Below are positions 25,133 through 38,300 of a DNA stretch of 64,000 nt, in pieces. This DNA is from Acridotheres tristis. Taxonomy: Eukaryota > Chordata > Aves > Passeriformes > Sturnidae. The stretch lies in the NCBI GenBank assembly GCA_037013685.1, contig CM072905.1:8381491-8445490 (forward strand), given 5' to 3'. The notes under the pieces are model-generated. The model saw only the letters and a list, made by a program, of their open reading frames with translations, was not told the origin of the DNA and did not search any database. The position numbers and the translations under genes are program-made. Position 1 is the stretch's first letter, and the number at the start of each line of letters is the position of its first letter.

Positions 25133-25379
25133 GCTCTTCCATGGAGTTAATCAGTGAATTCTGCTTGGAGCAGATCAAGCCCTGCTCACACTCTGCCCTG
25201 GCTGCAGGAGCCGGGGGGCTGAGTGTGCCTGTGGGAAGCCTGGAGGCACATCCCTGTGTTCAGCCAATTCCCTGCTGTGTCTGACCACCGGGCCTGACTT
25301 CTACCTGCCAACATCCCCTCTGCCACTGCCAGCTGCCCTGGGGACAGCAGGGACCTGCCTCCACTGAGTGTGTCTCCTC
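25133..25379. other. Short non-coding spacer
   Basis: No gene or repeat is recognised between the LTR-like element and the VNTR. Confidence 0.4.
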
Positions 25380-26607
25380 AAGGTGTGGCAGTGACAGTGA
25401 AAATTGCAGTGACAGTGAGGGACCCTGGGGCACTGAGCACAGTGTGACACTGACAGCGACGGAACCAAGGGGCCACAGCTGTAATACAGAGCATGGAGTG
25501 ACAGTGACAGTGACACAACAGTGACACAAAAGTGACAGTGACAGTGGCAGTGAGGGATCGTGGGGCACTTGCAGGTGTGGCACAGAGCACGGTGTGACAG
25601 TGACAGTGACAATTACAGTGACAGCGACAGTGACAGTGAGGGACCCTGGGGCATTGACAGGTGTGGCACAGAGTATGGTGTGACAGTGACACAACAGTGA
25701 CAGTGACAGTGACACAATAGTGACAGTGGCAGTGGCAGTGAGGGACCCCGAGGCACTGGCAGGTGTGGCACAGAGCACGGTGTGACAGTGACACAACAGT
25801 GACAGTGACAATGGCAGTGGCAGTGACAGTGGCAGTGGCAGTGATAGTGACAATGACAGTGGCAGTGGCAGTGACAGTGGCAGTGGCAGTGGCAGTGGCA
25901 ATGACAGTGGCAGTGACAGTGGCAATGACAGTGGCAATGACAGTGGCAGTGGCAGCGACAGTGGCAGCGGCAGTGACAGTGGCAGTGGCAATGACAGTGG
26001 CAGTGACAGTGGCAGTGACAGTGGCAATGACAGTGGCAGTGGCAATGACAGTGGCAGCGACAGTGGCAGTGGTAGTGGCAGTGGCAGTGGCAATGACAGT
26101 GGCAGTGACAGTGACAATGACAGTGGCAGTGGCAGTGACAGTGGCAGTGGCAGTGGCAGTGGCAATGACAGTGGCAGTGACAGTGGCAGTGACAGTGGCA
26201 GTGGCAGTGACAGTGACAGTGGCAGTGACAGTGGCAGTGACAGTGGCAGTGACAGTGGCAGTGACAGTGGCAGTGGCAATGACAGTGGCAGTGACAGTGG
26301 CAGTGACAGTGGCAGTGGCAGTGGCAGTGACAGTGGCAGTGGCAGTGGCAATGACAGTGGCAGTGACAGTGGCAGTGACAGTGGCAGTGACAGTGGCAGT
26401 GGCAGTGACAGTGGCAGTGACAGTGGCAATGACAGTGGCAATGACAGTGACAGTGGCAGTGACAGTGGCAGTGACAGTGGCAGTGGCAGTGACAGTGGCA
26501 GTGACAGTGACAGTGGCAGTGACAGTGGCAGTGACAGTGGCAGTGGCAGTGGCAATGACAGTGGCAGTGACAGTGGCAGTGGCAGTGAGGGACGCCGGGC
26601 ACTGGCA
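25380..26607. repeat. Large composite VNTR (GRCAGT hexamer)
   Basis: About 800 bp (25800-26590) consist almost wholly of six-base units GACAGT and GGCAGT with occasional GGCAAT, GACAAT and GGCAGC. The left 400 bp contain larger units: a spacer like GAGGGACCCTGGGGCACTGGC followed by AGGTGTGGCACAGAGCACGG recurs near 25420, 25555, 25640, 25740 and, truncated, near 26588. The array lacks stops in several frames and so creates spurious long reading frames on both strands. It is not a gene. Confidence 0.95.
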
Positions 26608-29600
26608 GGTGTGGCACAGCTCAGGTGACAGCCAGGCAGGTTTGGGTGATGCTCTGCAGAAGCGGTGCCCCAGCCCTGCCGAGCACACAGCCACCACCGG
26701 CTGCTGCCTGACCGAGCTCAGGGGTCCCTCTCAGGATGGGGACAGAGCAGCCCCTGCAGCACTTCTGAACACCAATAACACCCCAGGCTCCCCTGCAGCA
26801 GCCAGCCTCTGCTATCCCCGCCACAAAACCACATTTTTTTTATTCTTGAGATGTGAGAGCGGCCCAAGAGAAGCGAGCTGCACAAAACATGCTATTAAGG
26901 AATGTAATTATTTTTTTTACAGGTATTTCTGCCTCTCTTTTTGTTCCAAGTGGTGCCCCCAGGTCTGAGCATTAGGGAGTAAGAGGCACTGGGAGAAATG
27001 CCCTTGTCTGCCTTCAGCCAAGCCCACAGACATTTCCTCACCATGACCATCACTCACATTCACGAACAAAACCAGGGGAACAGCAGCCACCTTCTCAGTG
27101 ATGGATCCCTCCTGGTTCAACAAACCCTGGACAAAGTTGAAAAGCCTCAGTTTGGGCTGTTCATTTGAGTTTCTCTGTGAGTTCTAAACCTGGTAGGAAA
27201 TCTCCTTTATTTCCTCTTTTGGCTAGGACAGAAATATAATGATATATTTTTCCATGCTACAACTTTATTTCCAAAACACCCTTGCAAGAACGAGCATATG
27301 GCTCTGTGTGTGTGCTGACTGTGAAAGGACTGTTTTTAATTTTAGCTTTGAAAGTCATTAGGAACTGTAATTTCTTTACCTGCAGTGTGTGCACACACAT
27401 GCTTGGTTTCTTTTTTGAAACCTTAAACTGTTCAGGCTTTTTAAAAATAAAATGAAATAAAGATTTTGAGTCCAAAATCTGTTACATTTTAGGCACCAAG
27501 TGCCATCACTTGAGGAGACTTCCTAGAAGCTTCCACTGAGAGCATTAGAAAGTATAAGAATGAAGGTAACAGAGAAATCCACAATGTTACAGAGTTTCTT
27601 CAATAATCTTACTTCTCAGAAATCATGAGCATTTGTGCAAAATGTCACCTCTACATTGAGACTTTAAATGTCACTCACCCACAAGCCTGCTGCCAATTGT
27701 CTCTGAGCAGAGACAGTACAACACAAGTGGAAACCACGAGTGGTAAACTGGCCTTAGTGATTTCTGAGAAGCTTTGCCCCCGAGTTATAAGGCAGTAATG
27801 AGAAACCAAGTGTCTCTATTTTTGTCCTACCAGAGCAGAATAATAAATTCCACCATCTGAGGATGAAATGATTACTACCATTGGTAAAGCATCACTTGTA
27901 CATCGATCCCCAGACTAAGCTTTTACAAATTGTGTGTTCTGCTAAGGGCAGATGGACCAAATGTCTCAGGGTGTCATGAACTGCAGAGAGGGATGAACTT
28001 AAAGGCTTTCTCAGAGAGTTAATAATTACTAATTATTGATACTAATTCATAGAAGGAATGAGAGATCTCTTCCACTTGGCATGTGCAGTGTTTAGACATT
28101 ATTCCCATTACAGACAGACAGCACAGGAGTGTAGCAGAGCATTTCTAATATCTCAGGTAGAAGTCTCTGGGGTCATGGATGTGCTCTCCAGGGAGAGTTT
28201 CAGACACATGCCAGTCAGTTGGTGCAGTCAAATACCAGCCAAAAGCAAAATAATGGTTTTTGTGAAGTAGTTACACAGGGATTAGGACCATCCAGAGAGT
28301 TCATCCAGCCCTACCAGCAGTTAATTACACAGAGTGGAGTCACTTCCCATCCATAATTGGACAGATAATCTACTTGTACCAGACAGACTGGGACAACACT
28401 GTAAAATTTTAGTGTTAGGACAAAATGGTTTATTCCCTTTGATCAGTATTTAGGCTGGCTGCTTTATTTCCATTTCTTAAATGAAGAAATTATGTGAGAT
28501 TCTCGTAGACAAGGCAGGGTGCTCTGGCTATATGAGAGAGCAATGCATGATGAGTAATGCATTGATTTTCTAAAAAGTAAGTTAAAACCTGTTGAGATGT
28601 CAAATGGGAAAGATTTCTTGCATGTTGCACAAAGCCACTAACCAGTCGTTCCTGAAGGATTAAAAACCACGTAAAACAACATAAATTCTGTTAAATTTAT
28701 ACGACAAGCAGTAAAAGAATTCATTAACTAGTGCAGGAGCATATTAACCAAATATGTCAGATTAAAGAAATGGCAACAATTAAGAACTTTCAGCACCTCA
28801 AAGCTGTGAGAAAACCAAATCTGTGAACCAGAAAAAAATAACAAAAACAAAAAACCTGCATGTTTTCAAATTGACTGTAAACTGACTACTAATGTATTGC
28901 AAGTTGAGTGTTACAAGACATTAAAAAAGAAACTAAATGCTTTGAAAAACAGGTGCTTACAAAAACTTGCACACCATGAGTGGAAATAGGGTTTTTTTAC
29001 TAACACAGGGACCTTGAGAAATCAGCAGTCAGTAGCTTGTCTTCAGCAGAGCCAGCAGTGCTGGACATATTTTGGTCAGATCCTCTGAATTCCATAACAG
29101 GATGCTTCCTGCATGAGCTGTTGGATGGAAAAGGAGTCACAGGCAGCCACCAGTAAGAGACAGGTGGGAGAAACTGGCTGCAGGCCACTGTCCCAGGGTG
29201 GGTTTCATGGATCAGGTAGCACTCACAGCTGCAGGGAGCACATGAACACTGCATGGCAGGAGCCACTGGAGACATTCCAGCGTCCTGCAATGTGTGACAA
29301 GAGCAGAGCCTGCTTCTCTCCTGTCTCCTGCCCTCCTGTGAAACGTTTTGTGGCTCAACTCAGCTTATCAGCCTCCTTAGCACCTGAGTTCAGGCACGTC
29401 CCTGTCACACACACCTGAGTCGAGGGGCTAAAATGCTTTTTGCAGCTGAGTTTTCCTGAGTCTGTAAGGCTCCATCAGTGCTAATCCACACGTGCCTGCT
29501 GATTTCTTCAGTTTTGCAAATAACCAGAAGTATTCTTGATGAGCCTTCCCCTTCCCAGGCACTCAGCCCAGGCCACTCCATCCATCCAGAGCTGGCCCGA

Positions 29601-32290
29601 GTCATTTCAGACACTTTGCACTTTTCCTGTTGGGTTTTCCCTGCTCAGCTGCCTTGGCTTGCTCCATCCCTGTTCCACAAACTCTGGAGCTGCAGCCCTG
29701 CTTCCCACCTGAGGCTGCTTTGCTCCCAGCTGCAATTCCTGTCATTTATCCCAGGGATGGGGCTGGGGACATCACCAATACCCTGATCCATTCTCACTGC
29801 TGCAGGTCCCATCCCTCAGATCTGCCCTTCCCACCTCTCCCTGAAAATCATTTCCCTCTCCAGGGGCTGAGACGAGAGACAGAAAAAGAAGCAGAGGCAA
29901 GAGAATTTCCCCAGAGCAATTCTGCCTGCAAGTCTGGGGGTGAAAATTTCAGTTTTTCTTCCTTCCAGGGAAATTCTGAGACAACTCTGCATCTTCAGAG
30001 TGCTCCAACCCTCTTGAGCAGCCAAATCCCCAAGTATTCCCTGACACTCCGGAGCTAAATTCCCCAGCAGTTCATTCACCACTGCTTGGGATAATTTTTG
30101 TGCTGATTCTCTGCCCCTCTGCACACATACAGCCCATGAAATGGCTCAGTGTGCATAATTTTCCTCAGCAAAGTGGTTTTTTTTTTTTTTCAATTTGTTT
30201 ACACCAAGCCAAAAAACCACCTCCACTACTGTTTCCTTTCACAGGTTTTTTTTTTTTCTTTCACTATTATGGTCATGTTTGCACAGCAGTGCTGTTACAG
30301 GAGGCTGATCTCAAATGCCACCTTGCTCATTGTGAATCTCTCTGTGCTGGCTCTCAGGGGTTTTGCCCCTTTTTGACTAAACCCGCATTCCAAAAATGAA
30401 AATGTGATGAAGGGTGATTGACTATGGACACCTCAGGTCCTAGATTGGTGCCTAATTTGTTGTTTCTTCCCCAGCTCTTCACCCACCCCTGGGCTTTTCC
30501 AGGGACAAAGTCAGAATTGATCCCACCACCAAGTCTAGCAGAATTCATGAAAATTTTGGGCAATGAGACATGGAATACACAGGGTCTGAAGGGTTCTTTT
30601 CTATTTTCTTCAGTGATTGGTTTCAAAAAGAAAAACCTCATTTGCAGACTTTGTAATTAAAATGGAAAACAGTTACTATGTTGTCTAGTAGGATGCTGTT
30701 AGGAGCAATTTATACAGAATTTTCAAAAAGCCTTGAATCACTATTTAAAAAAAAAACAAACAAAAAATACAACAAACTACTAAAAGAAACATTCATTTAT
30801 TTGCAAGATATATGAAACATGTTTTAATATATGTATGAAAATATCAAGGAAATGTACAAAACCCCAACATAAATGCAATTTACCGAGGTCTGGCCATGTG
30901 AAGACAGCACTTATTTGCTCTCAAGGTGAACCTGCACCATCCACCCCAGAGAGGGGATTTCTCCCTCAGGTCTGGTGCACAGCATTTCATGAGTGATATC
31001 TGGAGGGAAATGGGGTCTCCTGAGGGACAGGATTGTCTTGGCAAGCTGGGATCTTGTCAGAGCTCAGCTCTGCAGAGGAATTATCCTCTGTGCCTGGCTT
31101 TGCTCCAGCTATGCACTCATCAAAGACAAACTGACCCTAATCCCTCAAAAAAAATAAACAATTACATCAATAGAGAGAAACTCCAGTCTCAGCCTGTCCT
31201 CAGCAACCAGAGGCCACCCCATTAATCCTGCCCTGTGACAAAGCAATTCAGCATTCCTGTGTGGAAGATTGTTGATTTTTCACAGTGGCCCCAACACTGC
31301 AAAACCAAAACACCCCTGGAGGAGGCCAAGCCCTTCCTTGGCCCAGCTCCCCCCTGGAACCCGTTCCAGAAGCTGTTACTGAACCAAATTCAGCCTCTTC
31401 TTGCCTGATAGGAGTTTTGATAAATCCCTTTGATAAGAAGGGGTTTTAGATCAGCCCCACCCGTGCCCAGGTTGGAATGCAGGCATTGGCTTTGCCCCCA
31501 GTTCTTTCACCTTGTGTTGTACAGTGTGGAGTCACTGGGATGGAGAAACCTCGTGCTGAGACACCACCAGCACATTACAAACATCTCTGCTGTCCCAGGA
31601 AGCCACAGGACACAAGTTCAGTCTCTCTGCTCATCAGCCACATCAAGACCCCCATCAGTCACATGAGGAGCTCTGACAGAGGCAGTAAAATAAACTAAAA
31701 TCTAGACTCGATTGTGCCTTTGTGGGACTGTTGTGACCTTGGAGCAGGTGAGCTCACATGGACCCAGCATTTCACCCTGCCACGTTTCTGAATTTCTTCC
31801 AAATCGATTTCCCTGCTGTAACTCTGGGGCAGTTTCAGCTGCCTGAGCTCTTGGGCAGAGCCCGAGGATCCATGAGAGAACTGGAATCCTTTCCTGTGTG
31901 GATCCATTGCAAACTGAACAGACCCATGTGCTATTCCCGAGCACTTAGCAAAGCTCAGAACCAGACCTCCCCATCCATCCCACCTTTCCAGAAAGGGTAA
32001 TTTAGCAAAGAAACGAGAAATATTGCATTTAGCCCCCAAATGCTGCTTTTTCACACTGACCTGCATACACATGTCCAGGGTACCTGCATTTCACTATGTT
32101 TTCTGTGCATTAAAAAAAAAAAAAAAAAAATTAAAAAATGTAGAAACATCCTTGGAAATGAGGGTTTTTGCTCCCCTGAAGAAGGTAGGTGATAGTAACT
32201 TCAATTCAGGTGGTTAAAGCAGCTCTCAGAGCTGCCTGGAAGAGAATGGTTGGTGCACACACAGTCCCAGCTGGCAGGAGTTTATTCACC
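26608..32290. other. Non-coding stretch downstream of the CD7-like gene
   Basis: No supported exon. It holds A/T-runs near 30178-30191, 30246-30260 and 32111-32129. If the CD7-like transcript does not use the poly(A) signal immediately after its stop, the next AATAAA on the minus strand is near 30796-30801, and part of this stretch would then be 3' UTR. Confidence 0.4.
32281..32286 (-). promoter_or_regulatory. AATAAA poly(A) signal 4 nt after stop
   Basis: On the minus strand an AATAAA begins four bases after the TGA stop of the CD7-like gene. If used, the 3' UTR would be only about 25-35 bases. Confidence 0.4.
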
Positions 32291-32392
32291 TCAGGAATAG
32301 TTGTTGTTTCTGACCAGTGTGTTCCGTCTGGAGCTGTAGGACATGTCTTCATACACCACATTGGGCTTTTTCTTCTGGAAACATTTCATCAC
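32291..32392 (-). CDS. CD7: CD7-like exon 5: cytoplasmic tail
   Basis: Acceptor gttttgcag|GTGATG opens in phase 0. The tail is basic, then KKPNVVYEDMSYSSRRNTL, and ends in NNNYS and TGA at 32291. VVYEDMS followed by NTL closely mirrors the mammalian CD7 tail; YEDM is the PI3-kinase SH2-type motif. Confidence 0.85.
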   Translation of the reverse strand: MMKCFQKKKPNVVYEDMSYSSRRNTLVRNNNYS

Positions 32393-35300
32393 CTGCAAAA
32401 CACAGAAAACAGCCATTCAAAACAGAGCCTGGAAAGACCCCAAGCAAGGAGTCATTTTCCATCTTAGGAATCCATCACCATCATCTGCTGGAAGAGGAAA
32501 CATACTTTTAAAATTCCTCTCACGACCCAGTGAGGTCTTAGAGGACCAAGTGGAAATCACCAGCTTATTTATTTAACTTTCTTTTATGAGTCTGATGCAA
32601 TTTCACAAACAGTTCCTTCAAGAGTTGGATGTAACTGTAGCTTTGACATAAATAATAAATGACAATAATAATAAATAAGGCTCATTCTTAGACTGTTAGT
32701 GGTAACACAGGACACCAGGTCCCACTGGGCTTTGACAGAATGATGTTACACTACTGGTTTTTAATAGGGCTGGATCCACATTCAGAGGGACGAGACAGGA
32801 GCCTGTGAATCATACACTTAATTTTCAGTAACTTTATTGAGCAGAAGGATCTATCAGAGACAATTTCTGGGCACTTTCTGCAGTATATGTATAGAAATAA
32901 TCCCAGTGAAGGAAAAAAAAAAAAATTGTTTTCCTGAAAGGGGCTTATTTTTTTCTCCCAGCACTACTTTTGGACATCAGGCTATTTTACGAGTGTTTGT
33001 TGCCCTCGTGTCCCACTCCAAGAATTCTCTTACATCTCTTACAAGCTTGCTATGTACAGCTCCTGTCCCAATTCACAAAATAATTTTCCAAAAGCAAGCA
33101 GAGCAGAATAGTGAGGAGCTTTGTTCAGGGATACACACACAACCCATGGCTGTGTCAACCACACAGCTCACTCGAGGTTTGTTATCAAAAGACAAACAAT
33201 ATCTCATTTACAAAGGGTTACAGAAATATAAGACACTGTGTTAGCTGCCAAGAGTTTACAGCTGGAAGATGTTAAACAAGGGCAAATAGGAGAACAATAG
33301 GAAGCCATAATTCCTTAGGTCTATCAGATGTTTTCTTAACTCAGGCATTATTAAAAATAATACCAGTTTGCTCCACCTGGTGCAGTTCTGCTGTGCTGAC
33401 AGTGTACTTACATCCACACGGTACAAGGTGCAGCAAACCAGGGCACAGAACAGCAGAGCCACCACCACAATAAGGGCATACAAATCCCAGGAGCTCTTCT
33501 CACACACCTGCTCCCCTCCTGCATTTAAAATTACAGAAGTATTATTATAAATACGAAGAGGCAGAATTTAATTTTTATTCTGAAAAAGATAATTTTGCAG
33601 GTTAACCAAAAATTCAGATATCTACTGCTACAGAGCCACGTTTGTCATGCCATTAATATTTTCACTGTGCTCTTAATATTAATATTATTAATATTTCCTA
33701 TGCCCTTCCAGAGGCTGGGGGTGGCTGCAGTTGGGTCAGCAAGGAGTGCCCTACAAAGGCAGTTTCCACACCACTGATAGTGATGCCTTGGGTTTTAGCT
33801 TTTATATTTTTCAGAATCTCTGCTGCTCAGTGTGTAACTCTGAAACTTCATATTAGGTGTTAGTGAGTTCTCTTCACAGGACAGTGACAAAACAATTCCT
33901 TCCCAGCCAGAGAATCAAGGACAACTGGTACCCAAAAATCAGAAACAGCAGCGAGGGAAAGGGGCAAACCAGGGGGCTGAGACTTCATAGCCTGGGGCTG
34001 TGCTTGGATAATTGACCCCAATGTGTAGATGAACCAAAACTTACAGAAGTGTAAAAACCCATGACCAGGATCCATCTTGGGTTTGATTTGGGTGTAGCCC
34101 CGGCCAGGCTCTTGCACTACCCAAGGTGAATCCTTTCAATAAATTCCTATTTTATTCCTTTTGCTCTGCCTCATCTCTGTTCCAGGTCAGCCTTTCCAGG
34201 CAACAACAGGACCACACATTCCTAATGGGAGCAGAAAATGTTTTCCTGCAGTTTTGCTGCAACCCTGAGAGCTCTGAATTATCCAAGAGCCAGGCTGCTG
34301 AGAGGTACAGACAGGAGCAGGAGGATGCTGGGGTATGAAATGTACTGAGCAGAATAATGCTGGTGGAAAGGGTTTCAACTCTCTAAACCCTCAATTAATC
34401 CATATATGAATAACACACTAATTAATAATCACACCACTGCCTTGTCAGGCTGCTGTCATTTCCCCCACCTCACTTTACTGAGTTGTTGCCCCACTTGTGG
34501 GTGGTGGCACAGAACAGGTCCACAGTTGCCTTTGCAGACTGCAGGAAAATCCTTTGTGACCCTTAGGACCTTTGTAAACCTTATTTTACAAAGGCCTCAG
34601 CAAAGCTCAATGCACAGGGTTAAATTGCACCAGTAAGATCAAAATCAAGCACTCTCTCACTGGTTCTGACTTCAGCTTAGCAGATGGGTACAGCACCATT
34701 CTGCAGAAAAATAAAAACCTCATCTTTGGAGCTCAGAAAAATCAAACCCGCTCTCTGCAGCCCACGCTCACAGAGTGCTCAGCGTCTAACAAGGCTATGT
34801 GAGAACATCTCTGCTGCAGTCTGTGGTGTCTGTGGTGCTTGAAGCAAATGCCCCAGGGTTTGCTTTGTGCTCCCCAGTGTGATTTATTTTTAAACACAAG
34901 ACTTGCTAGAGGGAATGGTTTCTAAAAGCCGTCTATGTCACGCTAAGGTCAAAGAATTGTAAGTAAAGTATTTATTCATATCCTAAAATAGACAGATTGC
35001 ACACAGTGAAGTGTTTATTACCTTGTTTTGACCTTTGTTTCTTTTTCTAAGCTGCAGGACTATGGCAAGGTCTGAATTCCCCTCTGCTTGTACAAGCCAG
35101 GTAGAAACACAAAGTCTGTTTTCTGTGTCTGAGCTCAACAGGGCACAAAGGAGCCGGAGCCAACTCTCCAAACTTTCCTAGCTTTGCCTGTCCTAAGGTT
35201 CCAAAAGCTTTCTGTCCAGAGCACAACAACAGATATTTATGATTAAACAAGCAGAAGGGCTGTACCTTTAACCAGCACCATGGTGCCACTCCCTGAGAGC

Positions 35301-38300
35301 AGAGGGGAAGAAGCATTCACCTCCTCAGCACAGATGTAGTTATCACTGTCCTCTTCTTGTAGGTTGTGCAGAGTTATCACGGTCCTATTTCCTTCCCTTG
35401 AATACTCCCAGCGATTCCCAAAGGCAGGAGAGACCTGTGACACGTTCAGATTCGACACTGACAGAACTCTGCCAGGCTGTACATGAGCCCTGAGCAAGTA
35501 GAACTTCCCAGCTTCAGGTGAGCTCTTCAACACACAGGTGATGCTGACAGACTGGCCTCGCCCAGGGTTGGCATAGAGTGGTGACTGCTTCAGAGTGCTG
35601 TCGGATTTAGCTAAAAACAGAGAGAGATCAGTGGTCATCACTGTTAACACAGTGCATTTTAACTGGGGAGCAAGGGCACAGAACAGACAGAAAGAACAGA
35701 CCATAGAAATGTAGATAAAATGAACTTTTAACATGCTTCACATAGGCTTTGAGAAGAAGGATATGTTATAGTACACCCTGGCGTATCTTCCTGCCTCAGG
35801 ATCTGAAAGTAGGACTGACCAACAGGTTTAGCTCTTTGTAAAGGGTCTGCATCTACCTAAAAATTATAAATACTGACCTCCTCTAAGGGAACACAGCCTG
35901 ATCAGCACATCCTGGAGCCATGCATCATTGCCTGCTTTCTCAAGTGAGATGAAGCCATAGAGAGATGTGGGGACTATTGGTCTGGATCAAACCACACAGT
36001 GTATGTCCCATTAATGTTGAAAATGGTCTATGAGAATGGAGTGGTTATTAATGCTTCACTGTCCAGCCAGCGAGATATTCCACTGAGTGCCTCTGAGGAC
36101 AGCACCTGTTCCTTTTAACATGATCATTAAAGTGGACAAGGCAGTGAGGACAGAATTTAACATGTTTGTAAAGGGAAGGTTGTAACCATTTCAGAGAAGA
36201 TTATCAGAATCAAACAGAGATATAAAGCAATTAAATAAAATAATTTGGAGAGACAATTACACAATAAACAAGATGTGATTCATTTGAGAAAACACAGACA
36301 AGAAGTTTGAAAGGAGAAGCCCAAGGGAGGAGATGATAATCCTTCATGGATATAAATTACTATTGCTGATCAGCAGTCAGTTAGATTTCACATGCCCTGG
36401 GGACAGAAAAGGAAGAAAACCCTGTAAGCTTTGGGAAAGATGTTTTAGGTTAGAAGGTCTCATTGAAAGGACAGGTACATGGAGGAATAAACTGCCAAAG
36501 AATAGTGTGGACTCAACTCTCTCCTAATGAAGAAAAAAAAAAAAAAGACAGAAAAATTGTTACTGCAATCAGAAACTCCTGCTAAAAGAAGCACTTCTGC
36601 CCATTCAGCAACTCCTCACTAACAAGAGAAAAATCTCTTTACCCACTCACCCCCAGTTTGCAGACTCTGCCTAACACCATCTTCCCAGTTATTACCAATT
36701 TGTCACTTAAGATGAATTAGTAAAAACAAAAGAGGTTTGCAAAAACAGCTGCTACCGAAAAAATACAAAAAACATCTTTGCTCTGCTAGTTGTTTAAAAA
36801 GGTTTGACAGGTTGTTTTGGAAAGAGCTGTTTCCAAAGTGCTGCAGCAACCTATGACTCCTGTGAAAATCTATAGATGTGATTAATGAGTCACAAATTAA
36901 TCTTCTAAGATTGTTTGGGGGTTTTTTGCTACCATACTATCTCATGTGTTTTCTTCATTGTCTCAGGGAGTAAACCCACACATTCCTTCAAATCTGTACT
37001 TGACCTGAGCAGACAGGAAGAAGCTCTGTTAGACTCGCCCTCACATTGTGTCTTCTTCCAATCTTTGATTTAAAATTTAGATTTGTATTTACTAACTTGT
37101 GACATAAAAGGTGGAATTGCAATACCTTTGACCAGTACCATGGTTCTCTTCCCACACAGTTCTTTGGGATAGTCATTGATTTTAACAATCTCAGAGCATA
37201 CGTAGATTTCAGAATCAGATTGCTGTAACCTGTGCAGGGTTATCCTGAGATTGTCCCCTTCCTTTGACCACTGGATGCGATTCTCAACGCCAAAATCACT
37301 TTTTTGAGATTTCTCCTTGGGAATATATATCACATTGAGATGCTGTCTGATAGCTCTCAAGTACATCCCCACTTGATTTTGTGAACCACTCATTGGGCAA
37401 GTTATGCTGGCGGACTCTCCTTCCCAAGCACTGATAACGTCTGTTGGCTGTTCATTTCCTCCACCTAAAAATAAGAAATGCAATTGAAATTGGAATATTA
37501 GAGTTTCTCTTGGCCTGTTCATATCAAAGCGGGCTTCAGAACCAACTCCTCCACCAACAGAACCACTCTGTAAGGCTGGACCTCATTCTCCCTATGCTGG
37601 CCATGTCATTTCTTGCCTGCCCTGGCTCCTGTAGTGCCTTTCATGCCCATTGACCTGAGCAACTCAGCACCTTCCCAAGATTCCAAGGCCTTGGCAAAAA
37701 AGTGGCTGCTGTCACTCACACAGAAAATTTAATTTAATTCTCTCTCTAGATTCCCAGGAAAATACTATTAGTTCTCAAAATACAAACTTCACTAAAATTA
37801 CCCTGATAATTGGTTTCAGATCTAAAATGGGAATTTAAAAGTAAGAAAAAGAAAAAGTAAGTAAGAAAATGGAAGGAAACACACTTGTCTTTGTAAAGTG
37901 GCATGTAATAAAATCAGGCAACTGGATAGTACAGATTCTCAGATTCAACAGAGAAAGAGGGCTGCAGAAGGTGTAAGTCTAATCTATTTTAAGAAACAAA
38001 GGCATACAAATGTACAATGAGACCCCTGGAGTTCTCCAATGCCAAAGAAACTGAATGGGGAGTTCTTGTACAATGAATAGTGAAGAACAGAGAGATCAAA
38101 TGGGAAACACCTGAAAGAAGCTTCATCAGAAACAAGAGAAGAAAAATTAAATAGTTGCACGTCTAAGACAAACATAATTTACAATAAGCTGGAAAAAAGG
38201 AAAGAAAATATTGAAATATAAGAACATCGATGTTGTACGTACCGTCCTGTGCAGGGAAGCACGGGAGAAGCAGAAGGAAGAGGGATGCATTTGGGAGACA

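Noticed and set aside
25260..26968. Very long reading frames (up to about 430 codons) on both strands
   Set aside because: They are translations of the hexamer VNTR (HCHCHC, TVAVTV, LPLSLP patterns), open because the unit lacks stop codons in several frames; there is no gene structure.
1..32290. Exons of CSNK1D or SLC16A3, neighbours of CD7 in mammals
   Set aside because: None of the reading frames shows the kinase or transporter motifs; synteny on this side is not confirmed within the window.
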